NCBI GenBank assembly: GCA_016866775.1
Contig: VGLJ01000007.1
Coordinates: 49,993 to 113,992, forward strand
Direction of reading: 5' to 3'
Source: Candidatus Rokuibacteriota bacterium
GTDB taxonomy: Bacteria > Methylomirabilota > Methylomirabilia > Rokubacteriales > CSP1-6
Length of the DNA: 64,000 nucleotides
This document shows positions 35,660 through 42,857 of the stretch, piece after piece. Position 1 is the first letter of the stretch. Every line of letters begins with the position of its first letter. Made by a program: the position numbers and the translations under genes. The notes under the pieces are model-generated. The model worked only from the letters and a program-made list of their open reading frames with translations. It was not told the origin of the DNA and searched no databases.

Positions 35660-36145
35660 CTACGCCTGGCGGAACTTGTCGGCCAGCCGCTTCTCGACGC
35701 CCGACGGGACCATGCCGGTCACCGGCGAGCCGAAGCTGGCCACTTCCTTGATCAGGCGCGAGGAGATGTACGTGTAGCGCTCGTGGGGCATCATGAACAC
35801 CGTCTCGACGGTGTTCCGGAGCTTGCGGTTCATGAGCGCCATCTGGAACTCGTACTCGAAGTCCGACACCGCGCGGATGCCGCGGACGATGCAGTCGGCG
35901 CGCTCGCGCGCGACGAGGTCGATGGTGAGGCCGTCGAACGACACGATCCGGAAGTTCTGATGGCCGGTCGTCGCCTCGTCGATCATCTCCATGCGCTCGG
36001 CGACGGTGAAGAGCTGCGACTTCGACGGGTTGCCGACGACGGCGACGATCACCTCGTCGAAGATGCGGAGGCTTCGCTCGATGAGGTCGAGGTGCCCGTT
36101 GTGCACCGGATCGAACATGCCGGGGTACACGGCGCGCTTGCCCAT
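35660..36145 (-). CDS. coaD: Pantetheine-phosphate adenylyltransferase
   Basis: 161 residues, complete. Nucleotidyltransferase motifs YPGMFDPVHNGH (HxGH) and TYISSRLI (ISSxxI) are present. Catalyses the penultimate step of CoA synthesis. Gene order recG-rsmD-coaD is common in bacteria, and it starts two bases after the rsmD stop. Confidence 0.97.
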   Translation of the reverse strand: MGKRAVYPGMFDPVHNGHLDLIERSLRIFDEVIVAVVGNPSKSQLFTVAERMEMIDEATTGHQNFRIVSFDGLTIDLVARERADCIVRGIRAVSDFEYEFQMALMNRKLRNTVETVFMMPHERYTYISSRLIKEVASFGSPVTGMVPSGVEKRLADKFRQA

Positions 36146-36147
36146 TT

Positions 36148-36714
36148 TCAGAGCGAATCGTAGCCGTCGGCTCGAAAGAAAGTCAAGGTCGTCTCCCCGA
36201 ATCGGCGCGTGCGGTACGCGCGCAGGCGGCCGATGCCCGGGGGCGGCGGCCGCTTCGTCAGATGTTGCGCGATCACGAGCGCGCCGGCGTCGACGACCGG
36301 GCTGGTGCCGAGCCGCTCGAGGGTCGGGAGCACGAGGTCCTCGTCGTACGGCGGGTCGAGGAACACCACGTCGAAGCGGGCGCCGTCGCGTCCGAGCCGC
36401 TCCAGCGCCGCGCGGACGTCCGCGCGCTCGATCCGCGTCTGCGCCGCGACCCCGAGGGTCTCGACGTTCGCGCGCAGCGCCGCGACGGCGCGCGCGTCGC
36501 GCTCCACGAACGTGGCGTGGGCGGCGCCGCGCGAGAGCGCTTCCAGCCCGACGCCGCCGGCGCCCGCGAACAGGTCGAGCACGCGCGCCTCGGGGAGCCG
36601 CGGCATCAGCGTGTCCATCAGCGCGATGCGCACCTGATCGGCGGTCGGCCGCGTCGTGCTCCCGCGCGGGGTGACGAGCCGCTTGCCTTTCAACGCGCCC
36701 GCCAGCACCCGCAT
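36148..36714 (-). CDS. rsmD: 16S rRNA (guanine966-N2)-methyltransferase
   Basis: 188 residues: MRVLAGALKGKRLVTPRG, SAM motif LDLFAGAGGVGLEALSRG and catalytic FLDPPYDED. Methylates G966 in the 30S head. ATG shares one base with the recG stop. Confidence 0.95.
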   Translation of the reverse strand: MRVLAGALKGKRLVTPRGSTTRPTADQVRIALMDTLMPRLPEARVLDLFAGAGGVGLEALSRGAAHATFVERDARAVAALRANVETLGVAAQTRIERADVRAALERLGRDGARFDVVFLDPPYDEDLVLPTLERLGTSPVVDAGALVIAQHLTKRPPPPGIGRLRAYRTRRFGETTLTFFRADGYDSL

Positions 36715-38813
36715 CAGCCGACGGAGGCGAGGTCGAGCTTGCCGCGCCACCGCGCCAGGAGCTGATGGCGCAGCTCGCGGTGCTCCGGCACCCGCAGCTC
36801 GAGGTCGGTGGCGACGATCGTCGCGGCCTCCTTGCGCGCGTCCTCGAGGATCGCGGTGTCGCGCGGCAGGCTCGCGACGCGGAACTCCGGCAGCCCGGAC
36901 TGGCGCGTGCCGAAGAACTCGCCGTGGCCGCGCAGCTCGAGGTCGACCTCGGCGATGCGGAAGCCGTCGTTGGTCTCGGTCATCGCGTCGACGCGCCGCT
37001 TCGCGTCCTCGGACGGGCTCCCCGACGTGAGCAGGATGCAGTACGACTTCCACGGCCCGCGGCCGACGCGGCCCCGCAGCTGGTGGAGCTGCGAGAGTCC
37101 GAAGCGCTCGGCGTGCTCGATCAGCATGACCGCGGCGTTCGGCACGTCGATGCCGACCTCGATCACGGTCGTCGACACGAGCAGGTCGATCTCCTTCGCC
37201 TTGAAGCGCCGCATGATCTCGTCCTTCTGCTCACTGCCGAGCCGGCCGTGGAGCAGCCCCACGCGGACGTCGCGGAACGGTCCTTCCTGGAGCTGGCGCG
37301 CCATGTCGGTCGCGGCCTTCAGGTCGATCGCCTCGGACTCCTCGACGAGCGGATACACGACGTAGACCTGGCGCCCGGCGGCGATCTGGTCGCGGAGGAA
37401 CGTGTAGATCTGGGCGCGCTTCGTCTCCGTGCGCGAGACCGTCTTCACGGGCTGGCGCCCCGGCGGCAGCTCGTCGAGCACGGACACGTCGAGGTCGCCG
37501 TAGAGCGTGAGCGCGAGCGTGCGCGGGATCGGCGTCGCGGTCATCACGAGCAGGTCGGGACGCTCGCCCTTGCCTCGCAACCGCGCGCGCTGGTGAACGC
37601 CGAAGCGGTGCTGCTCGTCGACGACGGCGAGGCCGAGGTTCTTGAACGCGACGCCCTCCCGCACGAGCGCGTGGGTGCCGATGGCGCACGCGATCTCGCC
37701 GGCCGCGAGCGCCGCGCGGCGCGCGGCGCGCTCTTTCGGCTTGAGCGCGGACGTCAGCAGGGTGACCTCGAGCCCGAGCGGCTCCAGCAGGCGGTGGAAC
37801 GTGCCGTAATGCTGCTCGGCGAGGATCTCGGTCGGCGCCATGATCGCGGCCTGATGGCCGGCCTCGAGCGCCGTGAGGACCGCGAGTGCGGCGACGATCG
37901 TCTTGCCCGAGCCGACGTCGCCCTGCAGGAGCCGATGCATCGGGTACGGCGAGGCCATGTCCTCGCGGATCTCGCCCCACACGCGCTCCTGCGCGCGCGT
38001 GAGCGCGAACGGCAGCGACGGGCGCAGCTTTCGCACGAGCGCCCCGGGCGGATTCATCGCGATGCCGCGGCTGCGCGTCACCCGCGCGCGGAGGATCGCG
38101 AGCCCCATTTGCAGGAGGAAGAAATCGTCGAAGGCGAGACGGCGGTGCGCGGCCGCCAGCGCCGTCTCGCTCTCCGGAAAGTGGGCGCTCCGCAGCGCGT
38201 CCGCGAGCCCGGGCAGCTTCCGGCGGAGCCGGATCGGCTCCGGCAGCATCTCGGGCACCTCGTGCGCGTACGACTCGACGATGTTCCACATGAGCCGGCG
38301 CAGCGGCCGCTGCGTGAGCCCCTCGGTCGTCGAGTACACCGGCACGAGCCGGCCGGTGTGGAGGCGATCGTCCTCGCCGTCGCTCTCGACGATCTCGAAG
38401 TCCTCCACGCGAAGCGTGAGCGCGCCGCGGAACCGGTCGACCTTGCCGTGCAGGACGAGCCGCTGTCCGCGCTGGAGGGTCTTGACGAGGTACCGCTGGC
38501 CGAACCAGATCGCGATGATCCGTCCCGTCGGGTCGGTCACCATCGCCTGCAGCGGCTGACGGGCGCGGCCCGGCGGCGGCGGGCTCACGCCACCGAGGGT
38601 TCCTTCGATCGTGACGACGGCGCCAGGGACGAGCGCGCGGATCGGCGTCAGGCGCGTGCGGTCCTCGTGGCGGTGCGGCACGAAGAACAGCGCGTCGGCC
38701 ACGGTGTGGAGCTCTTTGCGCGCGAGCAGCGCGGCGCGCTGCGGGCCCACGCCTTTCACGAACTGCAGCGGTGTCTCGAGCCCGGGGGACGCGGTTTGCC
38801 TGGTCGGAGGCAC
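36714..38813 (-). CDS. recG: ATP-dependent DNA helicase RecG
   Basis: 699 residues. N-terminal wedge/OB domain (VKGVGPQRAALLARKEL...VTIEGTLGG), SF2 helicase with Walker A GDVGSGKT, Walker B VVDEQHRFG, GQRQ-like MTATPIPRTLAL, and C-terminal QLRGRVGRG. Remodels stalled forks and Holliday junctions. Divergent from rpmB with 17 bases between start codons. Confidence 0.97.
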   Translation of the reverse strand: MPPTRQTASPGLETPLQFVKGVGPQRAALLARKELHTVADALFFVPHRHEDRTRLTPIRALVPGAVVTIEGTLGGVSPPPPGRARQPLQAMVTDPTGRIIAIWFGQRYLVKTLQRGQRLVLHGKVDRFRGALTLRVEDFEIVESDGEDDRLHTGRLVPVYSTTEGLTQRPLRRLMWNIVESYAHEVPEMLPEPIRLRRKLPGLADALRSAHFPESETALAAAHRRLAFDDFFLLQMGLAILRARVTRSRGIAMNPPGALVRKLRPSLPFALTRAQERVWGEIREDMASPYPMHRLLQGDVGSGKTIVAALAVLTALEAGHQAAIMAPTEILAEQHYGTFHRLLEPLGLEVTLLTSALKPKERAARRAALAAGEIACAIGTHALVREGVAFKNLGLAVVDEQHRFGVHQRARLRGKGERPDLLVMTATPIPRTLALTLYGDLDVSVLDELPPGRQPVKTVSRTETKRAQIYTFLRDQIAAGRQVYVVYPLVEESEAIDLKAATDMARQLQEGPFRDVRVGLLHGRLGSEQKDEIMRRFKAKEIDLLVSTTVIEVGIDVPNAAVMLIEHAERFGLSQLHQLRGRVGRGPWKSYCILLTSGSPSEDAKRRVDAMTETNDGFRIAEVDLELRGHGEFFGTRQSGLPEFRVASLPRDTAILEDARKEAATIVATDLELRVPEHRELRHQLLARWRGKLDLASVG

Positions 38814-38830
38814 TATGCTAAGAGTGGCCC

Positions 38831-39022
38831 ATGGCTCAGCGTTGCGACATCTGCGGGAAAGGTCCGTCGGTCGGTCACTCGGTCAGCCACGCCAATCGGC
38901 ACACGAAGCGTCGCTGGCTGCCGAATCTCATCTCGATCCGCGCGCTCGTCTCGGGCCGCACGCAACGCGTGCGCGTCTGTACGAGCTGTCTGAAGGCCGG
39001 GAAGGTCACGAAAGTCATATAG
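38831..39022 (+). CDS. rpmB: 50S ribosomal protein L28
   Basis: 63 residues, full length: [20 protein letters not shown], then [10 protein letters not shown] and [13 protein letters not shown]. It keeps two CxxC pairs (CDIC and CTSC), the zinc-binding form. Followed by a strong hairpin. Confidence 0.97.
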   Translation: MAQRCDICGKGPSVGHSVSHANRHTKRRWLPNLISIRALVSGRTQRVRVCTSCLKAGKVTKVI

Positions 39023-39031
39023 CGGCACAAC

Positions 39032-39057
39032 CGGGAGGGGGCGCAAGCCCCCTCCCG
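39032..39057 (+). terminator. Hairpin with GCAA tetraloop after rpmB
   Basis: CGGGAGGGGGC pairs with GCCCCCTCCCG, an 11-bp perfect stem closing a GCAA (GNRA) loop, nine bases past the rpmB stop. No T-run follows. Confidence 0.7.
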
Positions 39058-39111
39058 ACTGTTGACGAGGCGGGAGGCCGCCACCCCCCGCCCTGACAGT
39101 CGCTGCGCGTC

Positions 39112-39159
39112 CTACTTCTTCTTCTTCTTTCCGCCCTTCTTCTTCGCCATGGAGGTCAT
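39112..39159 (-). CDS. Lysine-rich micro-ORF A (15 residues)
   Basis: MTSMAKKKGGKKKKK, from ATG 39159 with GGAAGGGGG just upstream; an inner ATG at 39150 gives 12 residues. Ten of the 12 residues after the inner Met-Ala are Lys or Gly. It lies downstream of, and in line with, a near-duplicate micro-ORF. Far too short for a domain. Possible roles are a polybasic peptide, a leader, or an RNA-binding tag; no family is known to me. Confidence 0.4.
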   Translation of the reverse strand: MTSMAKKKGGKKKKK

Positions 39160-39209
39160 CACCCCCTTCCTTCTCGTGGAGTCACGACAGTCGGCCTCGA
39201 CGGCCGTCG

Positions 39210-39251
39210 TTACTTCTTCTTCTTCTTCTTCGCCGCCTTCTTCTTCGCCAT
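39210..39251 (-). CDS. Lysine-rich micro-ORF B (13 residues)
   Basis: MAKKKAAKKKKKK from ATG 39251, preceded by GGGAGGTGA eight bases upstream, a near-perfect ribosome site. It begins 34 bases after the AbiEi-like gene and 51 bases before micro-ORF A. The two share the start region layout and the MAKKK..KKKKK plan, so one is probably a duplicate of the other. Confidence 0.45.
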   Translation of the reverse strand: MAKKKAAKKKKKK

Positions 39252-39284
39252 TCGAGTTCACCTCCCTTCCCAGCAGATCGAGGG

Positions 39285-40337
39285 TCAGTAGCCCATCGCT
39301 TCCCGGCGCAGGTGCTCGGCGAGCTCACGCCCGCGCCGCTCGTAGTGGAGGAGATCGACGTAGAGCTGCGGCAGTCCCGCGACCTTGAGGCCGCCTTTCT
39401 CGAGGACGCCGTCGAACACGCCGGAGTCATACGGGGTGAGCAGGTGCACGGTCGCGTCGGCTTCGGCGGCGGGCCTGAGCCCGAGCGCGCGCGCGATCGG
39501 GGCGGGGTCGCCGTCGACGTAGGCGTGAATCGTCGCCAGCCGCTGCGAGGCCGCGACCACGAGCGAGAGGCCCGACGCGAGCGTGAACGCGTAGCGTCGC
39601 TCTTCGACGCCGATCGCGCGCGCGACCTCCGCCATCAGCCGGCGGCTCACGCGCTCCGGCGCCGCGTACGCGGCGATCTCGTTCGACCGGTACGTGTACG
39701 AGTCGCCCCACGCATCGAGGAGATCGGCGGGCTTGCTCAGCGTGATCCGCTGGCTGCCGTCGCGCTCGACCCAGCGCAGGTCCTCGAGGCGCTTCACCAC
39801 GTTGTGCGAGTGGCCGAGGCTCACGCCGGCGCCCTTGCCGAGCTCCTCGAGCCGCCACGCGCGCCCGGGATCCTCGAGCAGCACGCGCACCACCCGCGTG
39901 GCGCGCGGCGCGAACAGCGAGCGCAACGGGCGCGTCGACGGCCGCACGTTGCGCTTGCCCTCTTTTTCGATGAGCACGTTCTCGAACGCGAGGTGGCAGT
40001 TGCCGGAGAGATCGACGTAGCCGAAGCCGTGGGTCTTGAGGATGCGAGCGCTCTGGGGCCCGATGTAGACAGCCGTTGCGACCGGATAGGCGCCGGCGAC
40101 CTCGCGCTTGATCTCCTCGAACCGCGTCACCGCCGCCCGGATCTGGCGCGGTTGCCCGAGTGAGGCCGCCTCAACCACCAGGACGTGCTCCTGCCCGCCG
40201 AGCCGGAACTTGACCAGTAAATCCGCGCTCTGTGCGCCGATCTTCGGGTCGGCGACTTCCTCCCAGCCCTGGGCCCTCGGAAACAGCTCCTTCAGCCGCT
40301 GGGCCGCTTGTCGCCGTATGTCCGAGGATTTCAGCAT
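39285..40337 (-). CDS. AbiEi-like winged-helix protein (type IV antitoxin family), orphan
   Basis: 350 residues. The N-terminal third resembles a nuclease-like or sensory fold (ADLLVKFRLGGQEHVLVVEA, YVDLSGNCHLAFENV). A winged helix follows (VVRVLLEDPGRAWRLEELGK, GHSHNVVKRLEDLRWVERDG), then the AbiEi C-terminal domain (LASGLSLVVAASQRLATIHA, LPQLYVDLLHY). AbiEi antitoxins autorepress by binding inverted repeats. A palindrome and promoter lie just upstream. No AbiEii nucleotidyltransferase is adjacent; a decayed one exists at 58.1 kb beside a second AbiEi-like gene. Confidence 0.75.
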   Translation of the reverse strand: MLKSSDIRRQAAQRLKELFPRAQGWEEVADPKIGAQSADLLVKFRLGGQEHVLVVEAASLGQPRQIRAAVTRFEEIKREVAGAYPVATAVYIGPQSARILKTHGFGYVDLSGNCHLAFENVLIEKEGKRNVRPSTRPLRSLFAPRATRVVRVLLEDPGRAWRLEELGKGAGVSLGHSHNVVKRLEDLRWVERDGSQRITLSKPADLLDAWGDSYTYRSNEIAAYAAPERVSRRLMAEVARAIGVEERRYAFTLASGLSLVVAASQRLATIHAYVDGDPAPIARALGLRPAAEADATVHLLTPYDSGVFDGVLEKGGLKVAGLPQLYVDLLHYERRGRELAEHLRREAMGY

Positions 40338-40356
40338 GTTTCTCTGACTCCACCGC

Positions 40357-40374
40357 TTTCAGCATCTGCTGAAA
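40357..40374. promoter_or_regulatory. 18-bp perfect palindrome, candidate AbiEi operator
   Basis: TTTCAGCA-TC-TGCTGAAA lies immediately downstream of the -10 box of the AbiEi-like gene. The half-site TTTCAGCA recurs at 40329-40336 across the start of the coding region, and CTGAAA occurs again at 40387-40392 in the promoter spacer. This matches the autoregulation known for AbiEi. Confidence 0.65.
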
Positions 40375-40403
40375 CTCTAAGGACAACTGAAACTACCTGT
40401 CAA
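40375..40403 (-). promoter_or_regulatory. Promoter of the AbiEi-like gene
   Basis: Minus strand TTGACA (40398-40403), 17 bases, TTAGAG (40375-40380), preceded by a run of six T. The surrounding 50 bases are the most A/T-rich intergenic DNA in the region. The -10 is weak, the -35 perfect. Confidence 0.6.
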
Positions 40404-40553
40404 TAAAAAACTTGCAGTTGCGCGATCACTCCGTAGTGGTGCGGGGCATTTCAGAGCGCGACCCGCAGGGGAAGACTAGGCTATGATCCGGCGAGGCCGC
40501 CCGCTCCCTCGCGCAATCGCGTCGATCTCCTGCTGATCTATCCGCCGTGGGCG

Positions 40554-41348
40554 GTGCTCGAGAAGCGGGCGATCCTTCAGAACTGCTTGCCTCCGCTGGG
40601 CATTTTGTCGATCGCCGCGTGCGTCGAGGCGTGCGGATACACGGTCCAGGTCCTGGACGTGCACGCTGAACGACTCGACGACGCCGAGGTCGTGGCGAGG
40701 ATCCGGGCGGCGAACCCCCGGTTCGTCGGCATTTCCGTCCTCACCAACATGGCGATTCCCGCGCACCGGATCGCGCGGCTGGCCAAGCAAACGGTTCCGG
40801 ACTGCGTCGTCGTGTGCGGCGGGGTCCACGCGGAGGCCATGCCCGAAGCGATGCTGGCCAACCAAGCCGTCGGCGCGGTGGTCCGTGGCGACGGCGAGGA
40901 CGCGATGGTGGAGATCATGAGCGGCCGGCCCTTCGACTCGATCCCGGGGCTCAGTCACCGGCGCGGGCTTCGGGCGGTCCACAATCCCCCCCGGCCCCTC
41001 GAGATGGATCTCGACCGGTACCCGATGCCCGCCTACCACCTCGTGAACTTCAAGAACTACTTCCCGGCCGTCGGCTCCTACCGCAATCTCCCCGCCACGA
41101 ACATGCTGATGACGCGCGGCTGCCCGGGCAAGTGCACGTTCTGCAACTCGGGCCTTCACCACGCTACGGTCGCGCTCCGCGGCGAGCATGGTGGAACAGA
41201 TCACGCTGCTCCGGCGCCGCTACGGAATCCGCCAGATCCAGTTCTACGACGATACGTTCACCGTCGCGAAGAAGAACGTCCTGGAGTTCTGCCGGTTGAT
41301 GGTGGAGCAGCGCGTCGACGTCACGTGGACCGCCTACGTCCGCGGTGA
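40554..41348 (+). CDS. B12-binding radical SAM protein, 5' segment (frameshifted)
   Basis: The frame encodes a cobalamin-binding Rossmann domain (PPLGILSIAACVEACGY, VVCGGVHAEAMPE) and the start of the radical SAM barrel with MLMTRGCPGKCTFC (CxxxCxxC binding the [4Fe-4S] cluster). Family-like sequence (LLLIYPPW) begins by about 40518, before the GTG used here, with no standard start in that frame. Homology leaves this frame near 41172 and continues in the next frame, so the last 58 or so codons are not native. Confidence 0.7.
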   Translation: MLEKRAILQNCLPPLGILSIAACVEACGYTVQVLDVHAERLDDAEVVARIRAANPRFVGISVLTNMAIPAHRIARLAKQTVPDCVVVCGGVHAEAMPEAMLANQAVGAVVRGDGEDAMVEIMSGRPFDSIPGLSHRRGLRAVHNPPRPLEMDLDRYPMPAYHLVNFKNYFPAVGSYRNLPATNMLMTRGCPGKCTFCNSGLHHATVALRGEHGGTDHAAPAPLRNPPDPVLRRYVHRREEERPGVLPVDGGAARRRHVDRLRPR

Positions 41349-42021
41349 CTGCTTCAACCACGAGATGGCGGCGGCGATGAAGCGCGCCGGCTGCCACCAG
41401 GTGCTCATCGGCATCGAAACCGCCGATCCGGGGATCATGCGGAACATCGGCAAGCCGATCGACACCGCGCGCTACGCCGAGACCGTCACGATCGCCCACG
41501 CCCACGGCATCGAAGTGCGCGGCTCGTTCATCATCGGCAACGTGGGCGAGACGCACGACACGATGCGCCGGACGCTGGCGTTCGCCAAGGACCTCGATCT
41601 GGATCTCTTCCAGCTCAGCATCAGCGCGCCGTATCCGGGCACGCAGCTCTACCGGTACGCCGCGACGCAAGGGCTCCTCGTCCACCGGAACTGGTCCGAA
41701 TACGGTCAGGGCAAGGTGCTGGTGCGCCTGCCGGACCTCACGCCGGACGAGATCTACGCGTTCGAACGGTATGCCTTCCGGTCGTTCTACTTGCGGCCGC
41801 GGATGGTGCTGCGCCAGTTCCGGCGCGTGACCAGTGCGCGCCACCTGCGCGACCTCTTCATGGGACTGGGGGCGCTCGTCGTCGGGGCGGCGCTCTACCG
41901 CAATCCGAAATGGGACTGCTGGAAGCGGCTCCGCGAGAGCGACTTCCAGGATCTTCCGATCGCCGCGCCGGACGTCCCGCGCCTCACCTACGCGCTCCGC
42001 CAGGAAACGGTCTTCAGCTGA
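41188..42021 (+). CDS. B12-binding radical SAM protein, 3' segment (frameshifted)
   Basis: Continues the preceding gene after a one-base shift near 41172. It carries the rest of the SAM barrel (YGIRQIQFYDDTFTVAKKNV, GCHQVLIGIETADPGIMRNI, GIEVRGSFIIGNVGET, SAPYPGTQLY). Together the halves make one protein of about 500 residues of the type found in hopanoid, lipid or cell-wall tailoring. The substrate is unknown. Either a recent inactivation or a sequencing error. Confidence 0.75.
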   Translation: MVEQITLLRRRYGIRQIQFYDDTFTVAKKNVLEFCRLMVEQRVDVTWTAYVRGDCFNHEMAAAMKRAGCHQVLIGIETADPGIMRNIGKPIDTARYAETVTIAHAHGIEVRGSFIIGNVGETHDTMRRTLAFAKDLDLDLFQLSISAPYPGTQLYRYAATQGLLVHRNWSEYGQGKVLVRLPDLTPDEIYAFERYAFRSFYLRPRMVLRQFRRVTSARHLRDLFMGLGALVVGAALYRNPKWDCWKRLRESDFQDLPIAAPDVPRLTYALRQETVFS

Positions 42022-42060
42022 CGGAAGTCTCGACGCGCGGCGTACCGGCGTCGCCGGCAT

Positions 42061-42450
42061 CTACGCGTCGTCGCTGTCTTCGATCCTGTGCATCGTGTCG
42101 TCGTCGAGACCGAAGTAGTGCCCGATCTCGTGGATGACGGTCTCGCGCACGAGCTCCGCCATCTCCTCTTCGTCCTCGCAATCCTCTTCGATCGGTCCTT
42201 GATAGATCGTGACCGTGTCGGGGAGCACGTTGCCGTAGCCGGAGTCGCGGCGCGTGAGATCGATGCCGCGATAGAGGCCGTAGAGCGTGTCGGGGGGCTC
42301 GATGCCCATCTCGGCGAGCGTCTCGTCGTCCGCCCAGTCCTCGACGACGACGGCGACGTTCTTGATCTTCTCCTTGAAGTCGCGCGGCAGCTTGCGAAGC
42401 GCCTTGTCGACGAGTCGCTCGAACTCGCTTCGGCTCATCCGCCGCATCAT
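42061..42450 (-). CDS. Zincin-like metallopeptidase (DUF1025/PF06262 family)
   Basis: 129 residues. The catalytic signature HEIGHYFGLDD (HExxHxxGxDD) lies near the C-terminus, preceded by the family-typical VTIYQGPIEE. Small cytoplasmic metallopeptidases of this family are common and of unknown substrate. ATG 42450 is used; an internal ATG at 42438 is an alternative. Confidence 0.88.
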   Translation of the reverse strand: MMRRMSRSEFERLVDKALRKLPRDFKEKIKNVAVVVEDWADDETLAEMGIEPPDTLYGLYRGIDLTRRDSGYGNVLPDTVTIYQGPIEEDCEDEEEMAELVRETVIHEIGHYFGLDDDTMHRIEDSDDA

Positions 42451-42692
42451 AGCGGGAGCGTAGGCGGTGCGTGTCGGCGAATCAACGCGGCCGACCGCAG
42501 ACTGGGCAGCACGCGGATGTGACAAGCCGCCCCCCGAAGTGACCACCTCGCGCATTTCCCCCTCGCTCGCCGAAACGCCTTTGTCACCGCGAGAGTCAGT
42601 GTGATCTCGCGGGCCCTGTTTCGGGCCAGTCCGACACTCGTGTCGATGCAGTCGTCGCAATATGCCTTGCCCTTGTGCCGACGAAGGAAGTC
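42447..42692 (-). pseudogene. Broken zinc-finger gene remnant
   Basis: After an in-frame TGA at 42693-42695 the frame reads FLRRHKGKAYCDDCIDTSVG, then KAFRRARGKCAR, like a conserved small protein with a CxxC knuckle and a second Cys site. No start codon is available and the second knuckle lacks its last Cys in this frame (ARW). A neighbouring frame continues the likeness. I take it as a frameshifted stump. The remaining bases up to 42812 show no gene. Confidence 0.35.
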
Positions 42693-42812
42693 TCAAACTC
42701 TCTCAGGGACCGTAGCCATCGAATCCCTTCGCGAAACAGCGTGACACGCTTCGAGCGGCGGCTTTGCCGCCGCAATCTGTTGCTGAGGGGAGGCAGGGAG
42801 GAGCGCGCGTCA

Positions 42813-42857
42813 GCGCGCGACGACCGTCGGAAGGGGAGCGAAGCTCCCCTCCGAGTC
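42813..42857 (-). repeat. 45-base hairpin repeat, copy 2 (3' end of rel)
   Basis: 41 of 45 bases match 10072-10116. The stem GGGGAGC/GCTCCCC with GAA loop is perfect here. It begins in the rel stop codon and extends downstream, the position of an intrinsic terminator. Confidence 0.7.

Noticed and set aside
39112..39251. CTT microsatellite
   Set aside because: The CTT runs are interrupted by codon-sized units, end in stops and have Shine-Dalgarno plus ATG on the minus strand, so they were kept as micro-ORFs.
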